A stretch of 64,000 nucleotides of DNA from Sternotherus odoratus (taxonomy: Eukaryota > Chordata > Testudines > Kinosternidae). The stretch covers positions 34,112,189 to 34,176,188 of the forward strand of contig JAVMKO010000010.1 of assembly GCA_032164245.1 (NCBI GenBank). The letters run 5' to 3'. Both the position numbers and the translations under genes were made by a program. Every line of letters starts with the position of its first letter. Positions within the stretch are counted from its first letter, which is position 1. This document shows, in pieces, positions 22,690-32,604 of this stretch. Below the pieces are notes generated by a model. The model made no database searches. It worked only from the letters and a program-made list of their open reading frames with translations, and had not been told where the DNA came from.

Positions 22690-24140
22690 GAGGGTTGCCA
22701 GGTTCTTACCCCAAGACCAGGCCCAGTATTATTCAAATTATTATATAGTTGGGAACCCCGATGTGCACAGTTGCAATACTCACACTATAGGAACTCTTTT
22801 ATGTTTACAAATATAGTTTATTAATACACTCAGCCCAGTCCCAAACACTCCGACTCAGGAAAGTAGATAGAGATACTACAGAATGTACATCTGCACATCC
22901 ATATACTCGCACATCTCTTGTAGAACAACCTGAAATATTAGCTATCATCTTCCTCATCACCATCACCTTCCCCATCACCACTAGTGGCCATCATTCTGAT
23001 GCCTCCAAAGGACTACATCTCTCTCTCTCCTACCGCCCCTAGGTTAGGATGCCACTTTTATAATGTTATGCTGATGCCACTATGTTTGATTCATATTCAG
23101 TGGGGGACTTTCCCCCTTTTCCTTATTTGTATTTCCTCATCTTACTAACCTTAGAGTCTCTTTTTCCTATAGGTTAGTACAAGGGGTAGGCAAGCTATGA
23201 CACGGGTGCCAAAGGCAGCACACGAGCTGATTTTCAGTGGCACTCATTGCCCGGGTCCCGGCCACCAGTCCGTGGGGCTCTGCATTTTAATTTAAATTTA
23301 AATGAAGCTTCTTAAACATTTTAAAAACCTTATCTACTTCACATATAATAGTTTAGTTCTATATTAAAGACTTATAGAAAGAGACCTTCTAAAAATGTTA
23401 AAATGTATTACTGGCACGCGAAACCTTAAATGAGAGTGAATAAATGAAGACTCGGCACACCACTTCTGATAGGTTGCCAACCCCTGGCTTAGTATATCAA
23501 TGATCTCCACTTATTGTCATATATGTGCATTCATTACCATGGCCCGTTCTTGGTTAGATATCAGATTTGTTATTTCTGTCCTAATTGGTTATTTTGATTC
23601 TTTCCAAGTTGTGGTGTACCTGTTAAGTTTAAAAGGGTATGAACTTTAGGGTTATCATATTTCACCAATCAAAAAAGAGGATGGGGGGGGGGGCCTAGAA
23701 GGAACTGATAAGAAAAGATGTATAGGCAAGCAAACAGGCTAGCCTTAGATGAATTCCGTATACCTGTTACATACGTCAGATCATTGCCAGGACACTTGTG
23801 TAGTTGACTCATGTACCTGTGGTCAGAACTTATCTTTAAACTCTATTTTCAGCTCCTCAAATACTTGGGGTGTTCTGCTGAGCCATTTATCGGTACAAAC
23901 CTTATCTGTTCAAAGTTCATAGGCCTCAAGCCTTATGCTAACTTGCTGAAGCTAATGTTTTACAGGATACAGGCCTGTAGGTTTCTCACATTACTGCTGA
24001 ATATAATGCAAAGCAGTGAATATAATAAAGGCAAGCTAGTCCATTGGGCTACAGTGGCAGTGAATATAACAAAGGCAAACTAACCCACGAGGATGCAAGG
24101 AGCAACTGAAATGTCTAAGGGAAGCACTGACTGTTACACT
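22690..24140 (-). mobile_element. Probable LTR-type element, interrupted
   Basis: The segment has gtttattaatacactc (AATAAA on the minus strand) near 22820, ccacttttataatg near 23050 which gives a TATA-like motif on the minus strand, and an end gactgttaca near 24138. These are in the order expected for a minus LTR. A hAT MITE (23180-23486) splits it. Length over 1 kb and the missing target duplication make the call tentative. Confidence 0.4.
23180..23486. mobile_element. hAT MITE, 307 bp
   Basis: Left end caaggggtaggcaa and right end ttgccaacccctg are inverted repeats of the Charlie/hobo type. Flanks are ggttagta (23172-23179) and gcttagta (23487-23494), an 8-bp target duplication with one mismatch. 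The interior is AT-rich without a reading frame and contains ggcacgcgaaacc-like and ctcggcacacc words familiar from hAT MITEs. Confidence 0.88.
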
Positions 24141-24304
24141 GAAAAAATAAAACTGAACAGCTTTGTGGGGGAGACTTAAGGTCTCTTCTGTCGGCCAAAG
24201 CTCACCAGAAACTGCTCTCTCCTGGCTCTCATCCTATCAGCTGGTTGCAGGGGTGGGGTTTAATTGTGCACACAGCCACCAGAAGGGACATTTGGGAACT
24301 TCAT

Positions 24305-24509
24305 TAATGCCTTGTCTACACTACAGAGTTTTACCGACAAACGTTATGCTGCTTTAATTAAACCGCTGTTGCATGTCCACACTATGCTCCTTGTGTTGGA
24401 CGAGCACATCCACACCAGCAGCTCTTGCATTGACCCAGAGAGCCGTGCACTGTGGGTAGTTATCTCACCGTGCCACTGGCTGTAGGGTGCTTTGGGAAAG
24501 GGTTGCAAT
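24305..24509 (+). mobile_element. Left part of a MITE interrupted by the exon-carrying hAT
   Basis: The start gccttgtctacactacagag is the terminal motif of a turtle DNA transposon of Harbinger-like type, followed by gctgctttaattaaaccgct. The sequence gttgcaat at 24502-24509 is repeated at 27631-27638, after which gcctcatggggcagtgtcat continues. So this older repeat was the target for the 24510-27630 element. Its right end is not certain, perhaps near 27720. Confidence 0.6.
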
Positions 24510-24739
24510 TAGGCTGACCATACGTCCCGTTTTGAACGGGACAGTCCCGTTTTTTACATATTTTCCGACTGTCCCGTCTTTTTAACATAAATGTCAAATT
24601 TGTCCCGTTTTTGCTTTTTGCAGGGACCCACGGCTGGGTCCCGCCTCCTCCCACCCCCTCCCGCAGCCCTTCAGTCCCTTTCCCTCACGGCCTCGGGCCC
24701 CCCTCCCTGGCCTGCTCCCCCCTCCCCTCCGCCGCCGCA

Positions 24740-25014
24740 GAGCCTGCACGGCGCAATTGGCTGGGCCGCCCCCACGTGGGGCAGAGTGGAGCTGCTGGCC
24801 GGGCAGAGGCTGCCTGGCGCCTCACTCCCCCTGCCCCCCCCATGTGGAGGAAACACCACGTGTGGCCCAATGAGGGGGCGGCGCAGGAGGCGCGAGCGCG
24901 GGGATTGCGAGCTCAGGGAGCCAGGGGGTGAGGCCGGCAGCTGGGGCTGGTGCCGAGCAGAGCCGGAGGCAGCGCGAGCCCGGGCGGGGAGGAGGCGGCA
25001 TCGCCCCGGGTCCC
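24740..25014 (+). promoter_or_regulatory. CpG-rich promoter-like region inside the hAT element
   Basis: Upstream of the ATG at 25015 lie a reversed CCAAT (attgg) at 24755-24759, a palindromic E-box cccacgtggg at 24771-24780, a second E-box cacgtg at 24857-24862, a CCAAT at 24867-24871 and a GC box ggggcgg at 24875-24881, all in CpG-dense DNA. This is the layout of a TATA-less housekeeping promoter. The spacing of about 130-160 bases from CCAAT and GC box to the ATG is normal. Activity is inferred only. Confidence 0.55.
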
Positions 25015-25069
25015 ATGGAGCTGGAGAACATCATCCCCAACAACACTGTGCTGCTCAAGGCGCATGAAG
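25015..25069 (+). pseudogene. Captured first coding exon of a GRK5/6-like kinase
   Basis: The ATG in a good Kozak context (gtcccatgg) starts MELENIIPNNTVLLKAHE, then one base and a gt donor (25069/25070, caaggcgcatgaag then gtgggg). GRK5 and GRK6, kinases that phosphorylate activated G-protein-coupled receptors at the plasma membrane, begin MELENIVANTVLLKARE and their first coding exon ends at this same point and phase. Differences here are V to I, A replaced by P-N (one extra residue) and R to H. The N-terminal helix is the receptor-docking part of the enzyme. No further kinase exon follows in the window, so alone it cannot make a kinase. It lies inside a transposon with a clean target duplication, so I read it as a transduplicated exon. 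The exon-boundary match is from memory. Confidence 0.72.
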
Positions 25070-25560
25070 GTGGGGGGGGGGGTCCAGGCGGGGGGGCATG
25101 GGGTTGGAGGGGGGAGGGAGTATGGGGTGGGGGGCCATGGCTGTGTGTGAGGGGGGCAGGGGGAAAGAGGGGTGTGTAGGGGCCATGTGTGAAAGTGGGT
25201 GGAAGTGGGGGACACAGGGTTGTGTGTGAAGGGAGGTACTGGCTGGGGCTGCATGTGAAGAGGGGCACAGGGGAAGTGGGGGGGGCCATGTCTGCTTGTG
25301 AAGGGGGTGGTAGGTGGTGGGCACGAGGCTGTGTGTGAAGGGGATACTGGGGGAGTGGGGGGCATGGAATGGGGGGCACAGGGTTGTGTGTGAAGGAGGG
25401 TACTGGGGGGTCCAGGGCTGTGAGTGAAGGGGTGGGGGGCATGGGGCCATGTGTGAAGGTGTGGGGAGGAAGTGGGGGGCACAGGGTTGTCTGTGAAGGG
25501 AGGTACTGGGGAGTCCAGGGCTGGATGTGAAGAGGGGCAGGAGGTGAGTAGGGGAGATGG
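25070..25560 (+). repeat. G-rich minisatellite after the captured exon
   Basis: Irregular units combining tgtgtgtgaagggg, gggtactggggg, ggggcacagggttgtg and ggggcatgg recur about every 60-100 bases. In gene terms this would be the start of intron 1. The long proline-rich minus-strand frame over it (24822-25646) is a repeat artefact. Confidence 0.8.
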
Positions 25561-25919
25561 CAGGTGGGTGGGGTACCATGGTTAACCCCCTCCCTGAACA
25601 CATGGATGCGGGGGTTGGGCCAAGCCTCAGAGCCCATTCGGGGCATCAGTCTTCAAGGCACAGCTAAGGCCTGGGCAGGTGGCTGTGGCATGTGTGGGCG
25701 ATGCGGTGGGGTTGGTGAGAAGCCGTGTTTCTGCTGCAGGAGATGTAGGGAGAGGACTTGGTCAGTCAGAGGGTTACTGATAGTGGAGGCGGTTGGAGAC
25801 CTGCCTGGAGGAGGAAGGCAGAGTGGCTGGCCTGGGGGAAGCTCTTGTTGCACGCAGGAAACTGAGCCATAGTCACAAGCTGATGTGGTTGGGGGAGGCA
25901 AATAGGGGTCATTTGAGGT

Positions 25920-26081
25920 GTCTGAAGAGAATCATGGAGTGTGAGAAGTTTTATGATAAGGTATTGAAAGACCAAAATTTGCTGCGTAAGATTACTTCAT
26001 CGGAGAAATATTCATGGTGCGATCGTTTACCCCTTTACGTCTACCTAAATTTTTGTATGAGTTCTGTCACTGAAGAATAAT
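25920..26081 (+). other. Short open frame, possible transposase C-terminus
   Basis: The plus frame reads KRIMECEKFYDKVLKDQNLL, then a RKITSSEKYSWCDRLP stretch, and stops at 26078-26080. Its composition is protein-like, and short Lys/Ser-Glu-Lys-Tyr tails occur at the end of some hAT transposases. It sits inside the hAT element in the right place for a transposase remnant. I cannot confirm this, and it could equally be captured host sequence. Confidence 0.3.
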
Positions 26082-26099
26082 TGTTAGCTCAAGTCAATA

Positions 26100-27504
26100 C
26101 AGTAGACTCCCGATTATCCGGGCGCGGGTTAACCGGGCTGCGGATTAACCGGGATGTCTAAACGGGTCAGTAGGGGAAGCCCCAAAGCGGCGGCGGGCTC
26201 AGCCTTAGCCTGCCGTTGCTTTGGGGCTTCTCCCACTGGCCCCTTATGAGCTGGGGTCTCAGCCTGCTTCCAGCCTGGGTGTAGGAAACCCAGACTGGCA
26301 GCGGGCTGAGACCCCGGCTGGCAGGAGCCTGGGGGGAAAGCCCAAAGCGGCAGCAGGCTGGGTGCTGAGCCCGCCGCCGCTTTAGGCTCTCTCCCCAGGC
26401 TCCCGCCACCTGCCCCACTCAGTTCCCGCTGACACCCTGGGTGCAGGGAACCCAGGCTGACAGCGGGAGCAGACTGGGGCCGGAGGCAGGACCCTGGCTG
26501 GCAAGGGACCAGCGGGGGGGAACCCCAAAGTGGCGGGGGGCTGAGCGCTCAGCCTGACGCTGCTTTGGGGTTTCCCCCGCTGGCCCCTTGCCAGCTGGGG
26601 TCTCAGCCTGCAGCCAGCCTGGGTGTAGGAAGCCTAGGCTGGCAGCGGGAGCTGAGACCCCAGCTAGCAGGGGCCTGCGGGGAAACTCTAAAGCAGCAGT
26701 GGGTTGAGAGCTCGGCCGCTGCCGCCGCTGCTCAGCTCTCTGCCGCTTTAGACTTTCCCCGCAGGCTCCTGTCAGCGGGGGTCTCAGCTCCCGCTGCCAG
26801 CCTGGGCTTCCTACACCCAGGCTGGCAGCGGGAGCTGACTGGGGCAGGCAGCAGGACCCCGGCTGGCAGGAGCCTGGGGAGAGAGCCCAAAGCGGCAGCG
26901 GTCTGAGCAGTCAGCCTGCCGCCGCTTTGGGGTTTCCCCCGGTGGATCCCTTGCCAGCCAGGGTCTCAACTTGCTGCCAGCCTGGCTGTAGGAAGCCCAG
27001 GTTGGCAGTGGGCTGAGACCCCGGCTGGCAGGAGCCTGGGGGGAATCCCAAAGCAGAGGCAGGTTGAGTGCTCAGCCCGCCGCCTCTTTGGGCTCTCTCC
27101 CCAGGCTCCTGCCGCCTGCCCCAGTCAGCTCCTGTTGCCAGCCTGGGTGTAGGGAACCCAGGCTGACAGCGGGAGCTGAGACCCCGGCTGGCAGGAGCCT
27201 GGGGGGAAAACCCCAAAGCAGTGGCAGGTTGAGCGCTCAGCCGGCTGCCGCTTTAGAGTTTCCCCGCAGGCTCCTGCTAGCCGGGGTCTGAACTTCCGCT
27301 GCCAGCCTGGGTTCCCTACACCCAGGCTGGCAGCGGGAGCTGACTGGGGCAGGTGGTGGAACCACCACCTCCCCCCCCCCCCCCGCACCCCAGGGCGGCA
27401 GCGAACCCCCCCCCCCCCCCCCCAAGTAGATGCTTGATTATCCAGGATTTTATTAACCGGGATTAAGGTTTTCCCGATCATCCCGGATAATCAAGAGTCT
27501 ACTG
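26100..27504. mobile_element. pogo/Tigger-type element, 1405 bp, nested
   Basis: Left end cagtagactcccgattatcc and right end ggataatcaagagtctactg are inverted repeats of the pogo/Tigger type, flanked on both sides by TA (26098-26099 and 27505-27506), the target of Tc1/mariner-pogo transposases. No transposase is encoded. The interior is almost wholly a repeat array (26165-27350) plus two C runs (27370-27424). It inserted into the hAT element and is therefore younger, or was mobilised with it. Confidence 0.88.
26165..27350. repeat. Array of alternating direct and inverted GC-rich units
   Basis: The core accccggctggcaggagcct occurs forward near 26311, 26856, 27018 and 27180, with variants near 26485 and 26655. 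Its complement ggggtctcagc appears near 26255, 26595, 26775, 26955 and 27280. Words ccaaagcggcagc and gctgccagcctgggt link them. The units therefore alternate in orientation, giving large potential hairpins. A further copy sits in another transposon at 30060-30245. Confidence 0.85.
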
Positions 27505-27638
27505 TATGTTCATGTAATAAAACTTTTTTTATCGTCTTACTTTTTCATGAATACAGAATATTACATAACCCCACCCCGTTTTTGCTATCCCAATGTCCCG
27601 TTTTTGTCTCAAGGAAATATGGTCAGCCTAGTTGCAAT

Positions 27639-29174
27639 GCCTCATGGGGCAGTGTCATGTGAGACAGGATTCTCAATCCCATTGTTCCATGGGCATCCTA
27701 CTAGATTGCCGGCCACTTTGAAGTGTGTGTCTGTGGGGGGATGGGGGTGGGTGAGTGTGTCACCGGGAGCATGCATGTGTGTGGCGGGGGAAGAGATAAC
27801 ATGGCCACACACTCTGTCTGTCTCTTCTAAGTTTAGACAGACACCTGAGCCACCAATCCCGGGGTGGAGGAACCCTCCTCCCTAAATGGTGCCCCCATAC
27901 TTGTGTAACAATGAGCCTGACTTTGCACTAGAGGCTGTGAAGCTTTGCCCAGGTCTGCTGCTTACTGTGTCAGCTCCTGCCAATACCCAGGGGAGATAAG
28001 AGAATTACATGGCTGTTATCTGCCCCACTGGTGATTACACTCCCCTCTCCATTAGGGAAACAGCTGGGGCAGTAGCACGATTAACGCCTCGGGTGGGGGC
28101 AGCGTAAATAAAGCAGGGGAAAGCCCTCCTCTGACTGTGCTTGTCCTCTTACCCCACTCCCAGTAGCACAAGAGGCAGGATCCAGGGGAGAAGTCACCCT
28201 CTGCCCAGGGCCAGCAGCCAGCACCTTCCTCTCCCCTCCCCTCCCGCTAGCACATAGACTGGAACAAGGAGCGACCTGTGGAGCACATGGGCCCTGCTCT
28301 GGGGGAAACAAGGACTCGTGGGGGGGGGGGGAGTTTGGTGACATTTTAGAGATTTATCGTTTCTGACCTCCGCCCCCTTGGGGTCAATTGCAGCTTGTTA
28401 CACGCCCTGCAGATTGGGCAGCACCTTGTCGGGCACAAGCAGGTCATAGCTCAGAGCCACCACTGGCTGCCCTGCTTGGGAGGGATGTACCCTGCAGCAC
28501 CCCACCGCTGACACAGTGTAGGCCCCTGGCTGGCCTGTTGTGCGGGGGTGCACTGACTCTGCCCCTCCCTCATGCCCCCCCACACCCCATCCATCTGTGC
28601 AGGGGGCGATCACAGCCTGCAGAGGCTGCTTCCCTCCCCTTCCCTCGGGCTGGGGGCAGCCAGCCTGTGTGGGTGAGGACAGGTCCCGAGCCTTCAGCCT
28701 CTCAGAAGGTGTGAAAGTGTGTATTTCTCATGAACTAGCTCTTTTGCCTTGCTACTGTTTGTGTGTCTGTGTGTCGCATGCATGATGTGTGCGTGTGCGC
28801 ATATCCATGTATATGTACATGTGTCTGTACGCAGGTGTGTGTTTGCATGTGTGGTGTTTTACCGGATGGTTAAAGTTTTGCACAAATTATACTGTGGGTA
28901 GTGGGGGAGAGGGATGGCTTCTGGACAGGGTATTACAGACCAGGGAAAAGCTGTTGATCTGCTGCTTCTGGTTTTGTCATTGATGGCCCTTTTAATTCCC
29001 TGGTCGGGCCCCTCCAGCCTGCATGGCCGCTCTCTCCAGGTGTGATCCTTCTGCCACTGATGCCAACCGCAAACTCCCCTTGAATCCAAAGGGGCAGGAT
29101 CGTGCTCTCCAGGTCTATATGCTGATACACATAAATAAATCACCACCAGCAGTCACGCAGTCCATGCAATTAGT
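27639..29174. other. No gene seen; TG-rich tract
   Basis: The first roughly 80 bases continue the MITE split at 24509. Then mixed DNA follows with a tg/ca-rich stretch at 28755-28860, which could adopt Z-DNA, and a G run at 28320-28331. The 28390-28710 part is GC-rich, but its frames overlap on both strands and look random. Confidence 0.5.
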
Positions 29175-30325
29175 CAGGGGTGGGAAACCTCCGGCCCGCG
29201 GGCCTTATACGGCCCGCCAAATCATTCCGTCCGGCCCACAGGCGGGTCTCGAAAATCTGCGGGCCGGACCAACCTGGCGGTGGGAGTGCGCAGGCGCGGC
29301 GCTGCCCCAGAGCGTCTCCCTGAGGGCTGGGGGCGCGTCGCTCCACCTTGCCCTCCCAGGAGTCGCGTCTGGAGCAGCAGGACCCAGCGGACGCCTCATG
29401 TAGGCCCAGGCGGGGCAGGGCGCGGGCGGTGGGAGACCAGCGGGGGGGGGGGGTGTCGGGGTCTGGATGAATGGAGCGGGGGAGCCAGCGGGCTGCAGCG
29501 GAGGGAGGGCCGGGGCCTGCGTGCCAGAAGTGAGTGGCCGGGGAGAGCCCGGCGCGATGGGGCCAGGGCTGAGTCAGGCACTGGGGTGTGGGGAGAAGAC
29601 GCACCGCAGCCGCCGGCCAGGGATGCGTGGGGGCGGCTCCGCGCTGACCGAAGGGGCCAGGAAGTGCCTAGGGGAGCCGCTGGTGCCGCGTAGCCACCAT
29701 TAGCCGGGCGGCGAAAGGAGGAGCCGCGGGGAGCCGACGGTCAAGGGGGTGTGAGGGGGGAGGCTGGGCTGGGGGGCAGGCAAGGGGGCGGTGGGAGGGG
29801 AGGCCAGGCTGGGCAGGCAGGGAGGGGGGCAGGAGACTAGGCTGGATGGGGTGGGCGAGGCGTGGGTGCGGGAGGGAAGGAGGTTTGGGTGGGGGGGAGG
29901 CTGAGCTGGGTGGGTCAGGCATGGGGGGGCAGGAGGCTGGGTTGGGAGTGGGAGGGAGGAGAAGGTTAGGTTCGGTGGGATGCGCCGAGCCAGGCAGGGG
30001 TGGGGGAGGAAAGGCGGTTAGATGGGGGGAGGCTGGGTGGGGGTAAAGGAAGATTGCCCCCTACACCCAAGCTGACAGCGGGAGCTGACTGGGGCAGGCG
30101 GCAGGACCCCGGCTGGCAAGGGGTCAGCGGGGGAAACCCCAAAGCAGTGCAGGGCTAAGCACACCGCCTGCCACTGCTTTGGGGTTTCCCCCGCTGGCCC
30201 CTTGCCAGCTGGGGTCTCAGCTCCCGTTGCCAGCCTGGGCTTCCTTGGGGGGCGGGGGAGCAGTCCGTGAATGACATTATAAATACCCAAATGGCCCTTG
30301 GCAGAAAAAAGGTTCCCCACCCCTG
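29175..30325. mobile_element. GC-rich hAT-type element, 1151 bp
   Basis: Left end caggggtgggaaacc and right end ggttccccacccctg are inverted repeats of the Charlie/hobo hAT type. The flanks share attagt at 29169-29174 and 30327-30332, an imperfect remnant of an 8-bp duplication. The interior is strongly CpG-rich (29280-29740), with a ggtgggagaccagcgggg unit near 29426 like that of the MITE pair, then G-rich DNA, then a gctgacagcgggagctgac module (30060-30245) shared with the pogo-type element. No transposase is encoded. A captured promoter is possible, but I recognise no exon. Confidence 0.75.
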
Positions 30326-31316
30326 GATTAGTGTTACAGCATCACCTGCCTTCGGCTCACTAACACTTAATGGGACATGACTGACTGGAGAAATCAGTCC
30401 TTCTTCTCATCTGGTAGGTCTCGGGCTTGTCGGAACACAAACCAGCCTTCCCAGCATGCCATGATGCGGTGTTAAGGGAAGGAGGATAGGGAGAACTCTG
30501 GGGCTGTCTCCACCTTCCCAACCGCACTCAGCCCTGCTGGCTCTTTGCCAGCAGGGAGGCATGTACCCGGCTCTGCTGGCTGCCATGCGAATGGCTTCTC
30601 AATCCACCATGACCCCTTTATCTGCTGTGCATGACATTTAAATCGAGGCTCCTCATTCCACGGGGCATTGCCCAATCAATTGGTGGCAGGGAAGAGCCCT
30701 TGGTGGGGTTGTTCTTGGTTAAACTTCCCCTTTCGTTTCTGCAGATGTTTCTTTGCTAAAGGCGTTGTCCTCAGTTGTTTCAGCATCTGAAAGGCGCTGA
30801 TTACGCCTTCAGGGCACGGTGATTTCTTTGCTCAACACTTTCCAGCATGCAAGGCTTCTCTACACAGAAAAGTGATGCCGGTATTAGCTGAGGTGTGAAT
30901 TTACACCTATCTAGTTATACTAGGATAACCCACTGCAATTCTGGCCTGAGAGACCCTTCCATGGGTTAGTTTAGGTCACTTAGGTTTAAGCTCAAAAGAA
31001 AAACAACCCACTTTCACCAGAATGAGTGTCCTCACAGGGATTATGCCAGCATGGCCATAGATGTCTAACTACCAGCATAACTGGGGGCACTTTCCTATCT
31101 CCACAAGCCCTTACACCCTCGTGACCTGGTGTCAGCTAGATAACGAGGAGACCCTGGGCCCAATGCAGTCACTGAGTTCTGTGCTCTTCATCTCTGGTGG
31201 CTGGCAGCCCACCGGCTATCCCCGTGTTAGGGTTTGGGAGGCAGAGCAAGCCCTCCTGGCACCTCCCCTGCCAACTCCAGATTACTCCCCTGTTGGGAGA
31301 TGAGTCCTGTCAGTCA
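30326..31316. other. No gene; MITE-like scrap
   Basis: Positions 30850-31080 have the ctctacacagaaaagtgatg and ccagcataactggggg wording of Harbinger-like MITEs, but I found no matched ends. Elsewhere I see nothing. Confidence 0.45.
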
Positions 31317-31578
31317 GGGCTTGTCTTCACTATGTTGGGGAGGGGTCGATCTTTTGGCAATCGATTTATCGCGTCTCGGATTGCCAGCGGCTCCCCCGTC
31401 GACTCCGGAACTCGAGCTCGCCAAAAGGTGCAAGCTGGAGTCGACGGGGGAGTGCGCCACCAATTACTGCTGCCGTGAGGACGGCAGGTAAGTCGTTATT
31501 ACGGCAGCTATGTTATTAACGTCACTGAAATTGCGTATCTACAGCCGATCTCCCCCCCTCCCCAGTGAAGACCAGCCC
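31317..31578. mobile_element. MITE with Harbinger-like ends, 262 bp
   Basis: The ends gggcttgtcttcact and agtgaagaccagccc are inverted repeats with one mismatch. The flanks share tca (31314-31316 and 31579-31581), a 3-bp target duplication close to the TWA of PIF/Harbinger. Inside, ctcccccgtcgactcc and ggagtcgacgggggag are a perfect 16-base inverted repeat with 34 bases between, so the element folds into a hairpin. It has no reading frame. Confidence 0.75.
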
Positions 31579-32604
31579 TCAGAGTTTCTCACTGGGAAGA
31601 TTTTCCGGACATTTACCTTTTCCTAATTTCATCTTGTGACCCCAATTTACTCTGCATCCCCCATCAGCCTCTTAGCAAATTCCTTTGCTCCTTTGGCATT
31701 CCCCCCACCAATACTTAAGGGCCATTCCTCGTCCCCCCTCGGGCACTAGCTAAGGCCATGTCTACATTTACAGGTTATCCTGCTCTCACCACACCAGCGT
31801 AGTCCCAGCAGCACAACTCCCCTAGTGTGAATGCAGTTGTGTCAGTATAAAGGGGTTTATACCAGGATAGCAGATACCTGTCAGGGAAGGGGAATGAGCT
31901 CTCCTGGGATCAGGCACCTCTATTCCAGGAGAACTGTGTCCACACTGGCACCTGTACTGGTATAACTGTAACAATAAAAAATAGTACCTCTAGCTGACCA
32001 AGCTATAGTGGGACAATCGGGGTATAGATCAGGTCCAAGCAAACCATTTATATTTTATTATTTAAATCTCTCCTAATAAACACCCCAACAGGCTCATTTT
32101 GTTGCCATTTTGTAGCCCTGACTCATGGTGGCTTGTTCTGCTGCCACGGTATGTTGCTACCCCACATCCAATATACTGACCATTAGTCCCCCCACCTCCC
32201 CAGGAGAGGTGGTTTGGGGGAGGATCCCGCACAAAGAGGGGGACAAGGACTGGCAGAGGGAGTCAGCAATCAGGGGCATTTGGGGATGAGCATGGAGATG
32301 AGTGTGGGAAAAAGACATGAGAGGGCAGCGAGTGATGGGTCTGGGCAGAGGGCAGGTAGCAGAAAGATTGACAGCAAAGAGACTGAGGGGGATTCAGATG
32401 AGTAGGGCCTTGAATGCCAAGGTGAAGAGCTCCGATTTAACGCAGAGGATAAAGGGAGCTGAAGGGCGGGGGGATTGTGTCTCAAGATGGTTGCTGTTTT
32501 CTATGTATAATGCAGACAGAGAGAGCCAGCCAACGCCCCGTTACAGTGGTCATCTTGGCTCAGGGCCATCTTCTTTTCAAAGAGGGTGGAGAGGGACACA
32601 ATCC
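31579..32604. other. MITE-like sequence then unassigned DNA
   Basis: 31750-31995 begins ggccatgtctacatttacag and contains gtgtccacactggcacctgt, wording typical of turtle Harbinger-like MITEs, without clear ends. 32000-32604 has no recognisable feature. Confidence 0.4.

Larger units (their letters stand above)
24510..27630. mobile_element. hAT-type element (3.1 kb) carrying promoter and exon DNA
   Basis: Left end taggctgaccatacgtcccg and right end reading aaatatggtcagccta give a 13-bp inverted repeat TAGGCTGACCATA. Both sides carry a perfect 8-bp target duplication gttgcaat (24502-24509 and 27631-27638), the hAT signature. Tgtcccgtttttg words near both ends form the subterminal repeats. The cargo is, in order, a GC-rich promoter-like stretch with a coding exon (24620-25069), a G-rich minisatellite (25070-25560), about 500 bases including a short open frame (25920-26081), and a nested pogo-type element (26100-27504). 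No complete transposase is present. The boundaries are seen directly; the hAT class is inferred from the 8-bp duplication. Confidence 0.85.

Noticed and set aside
24822..25646. Longest open frame in the window (274 residues, minus strand)
   Set aside because: It is Pro/His/Thr-rich and lies opposite a G-rich minisatellite; parallel frames of similar length exist, so it is a composition artefact.
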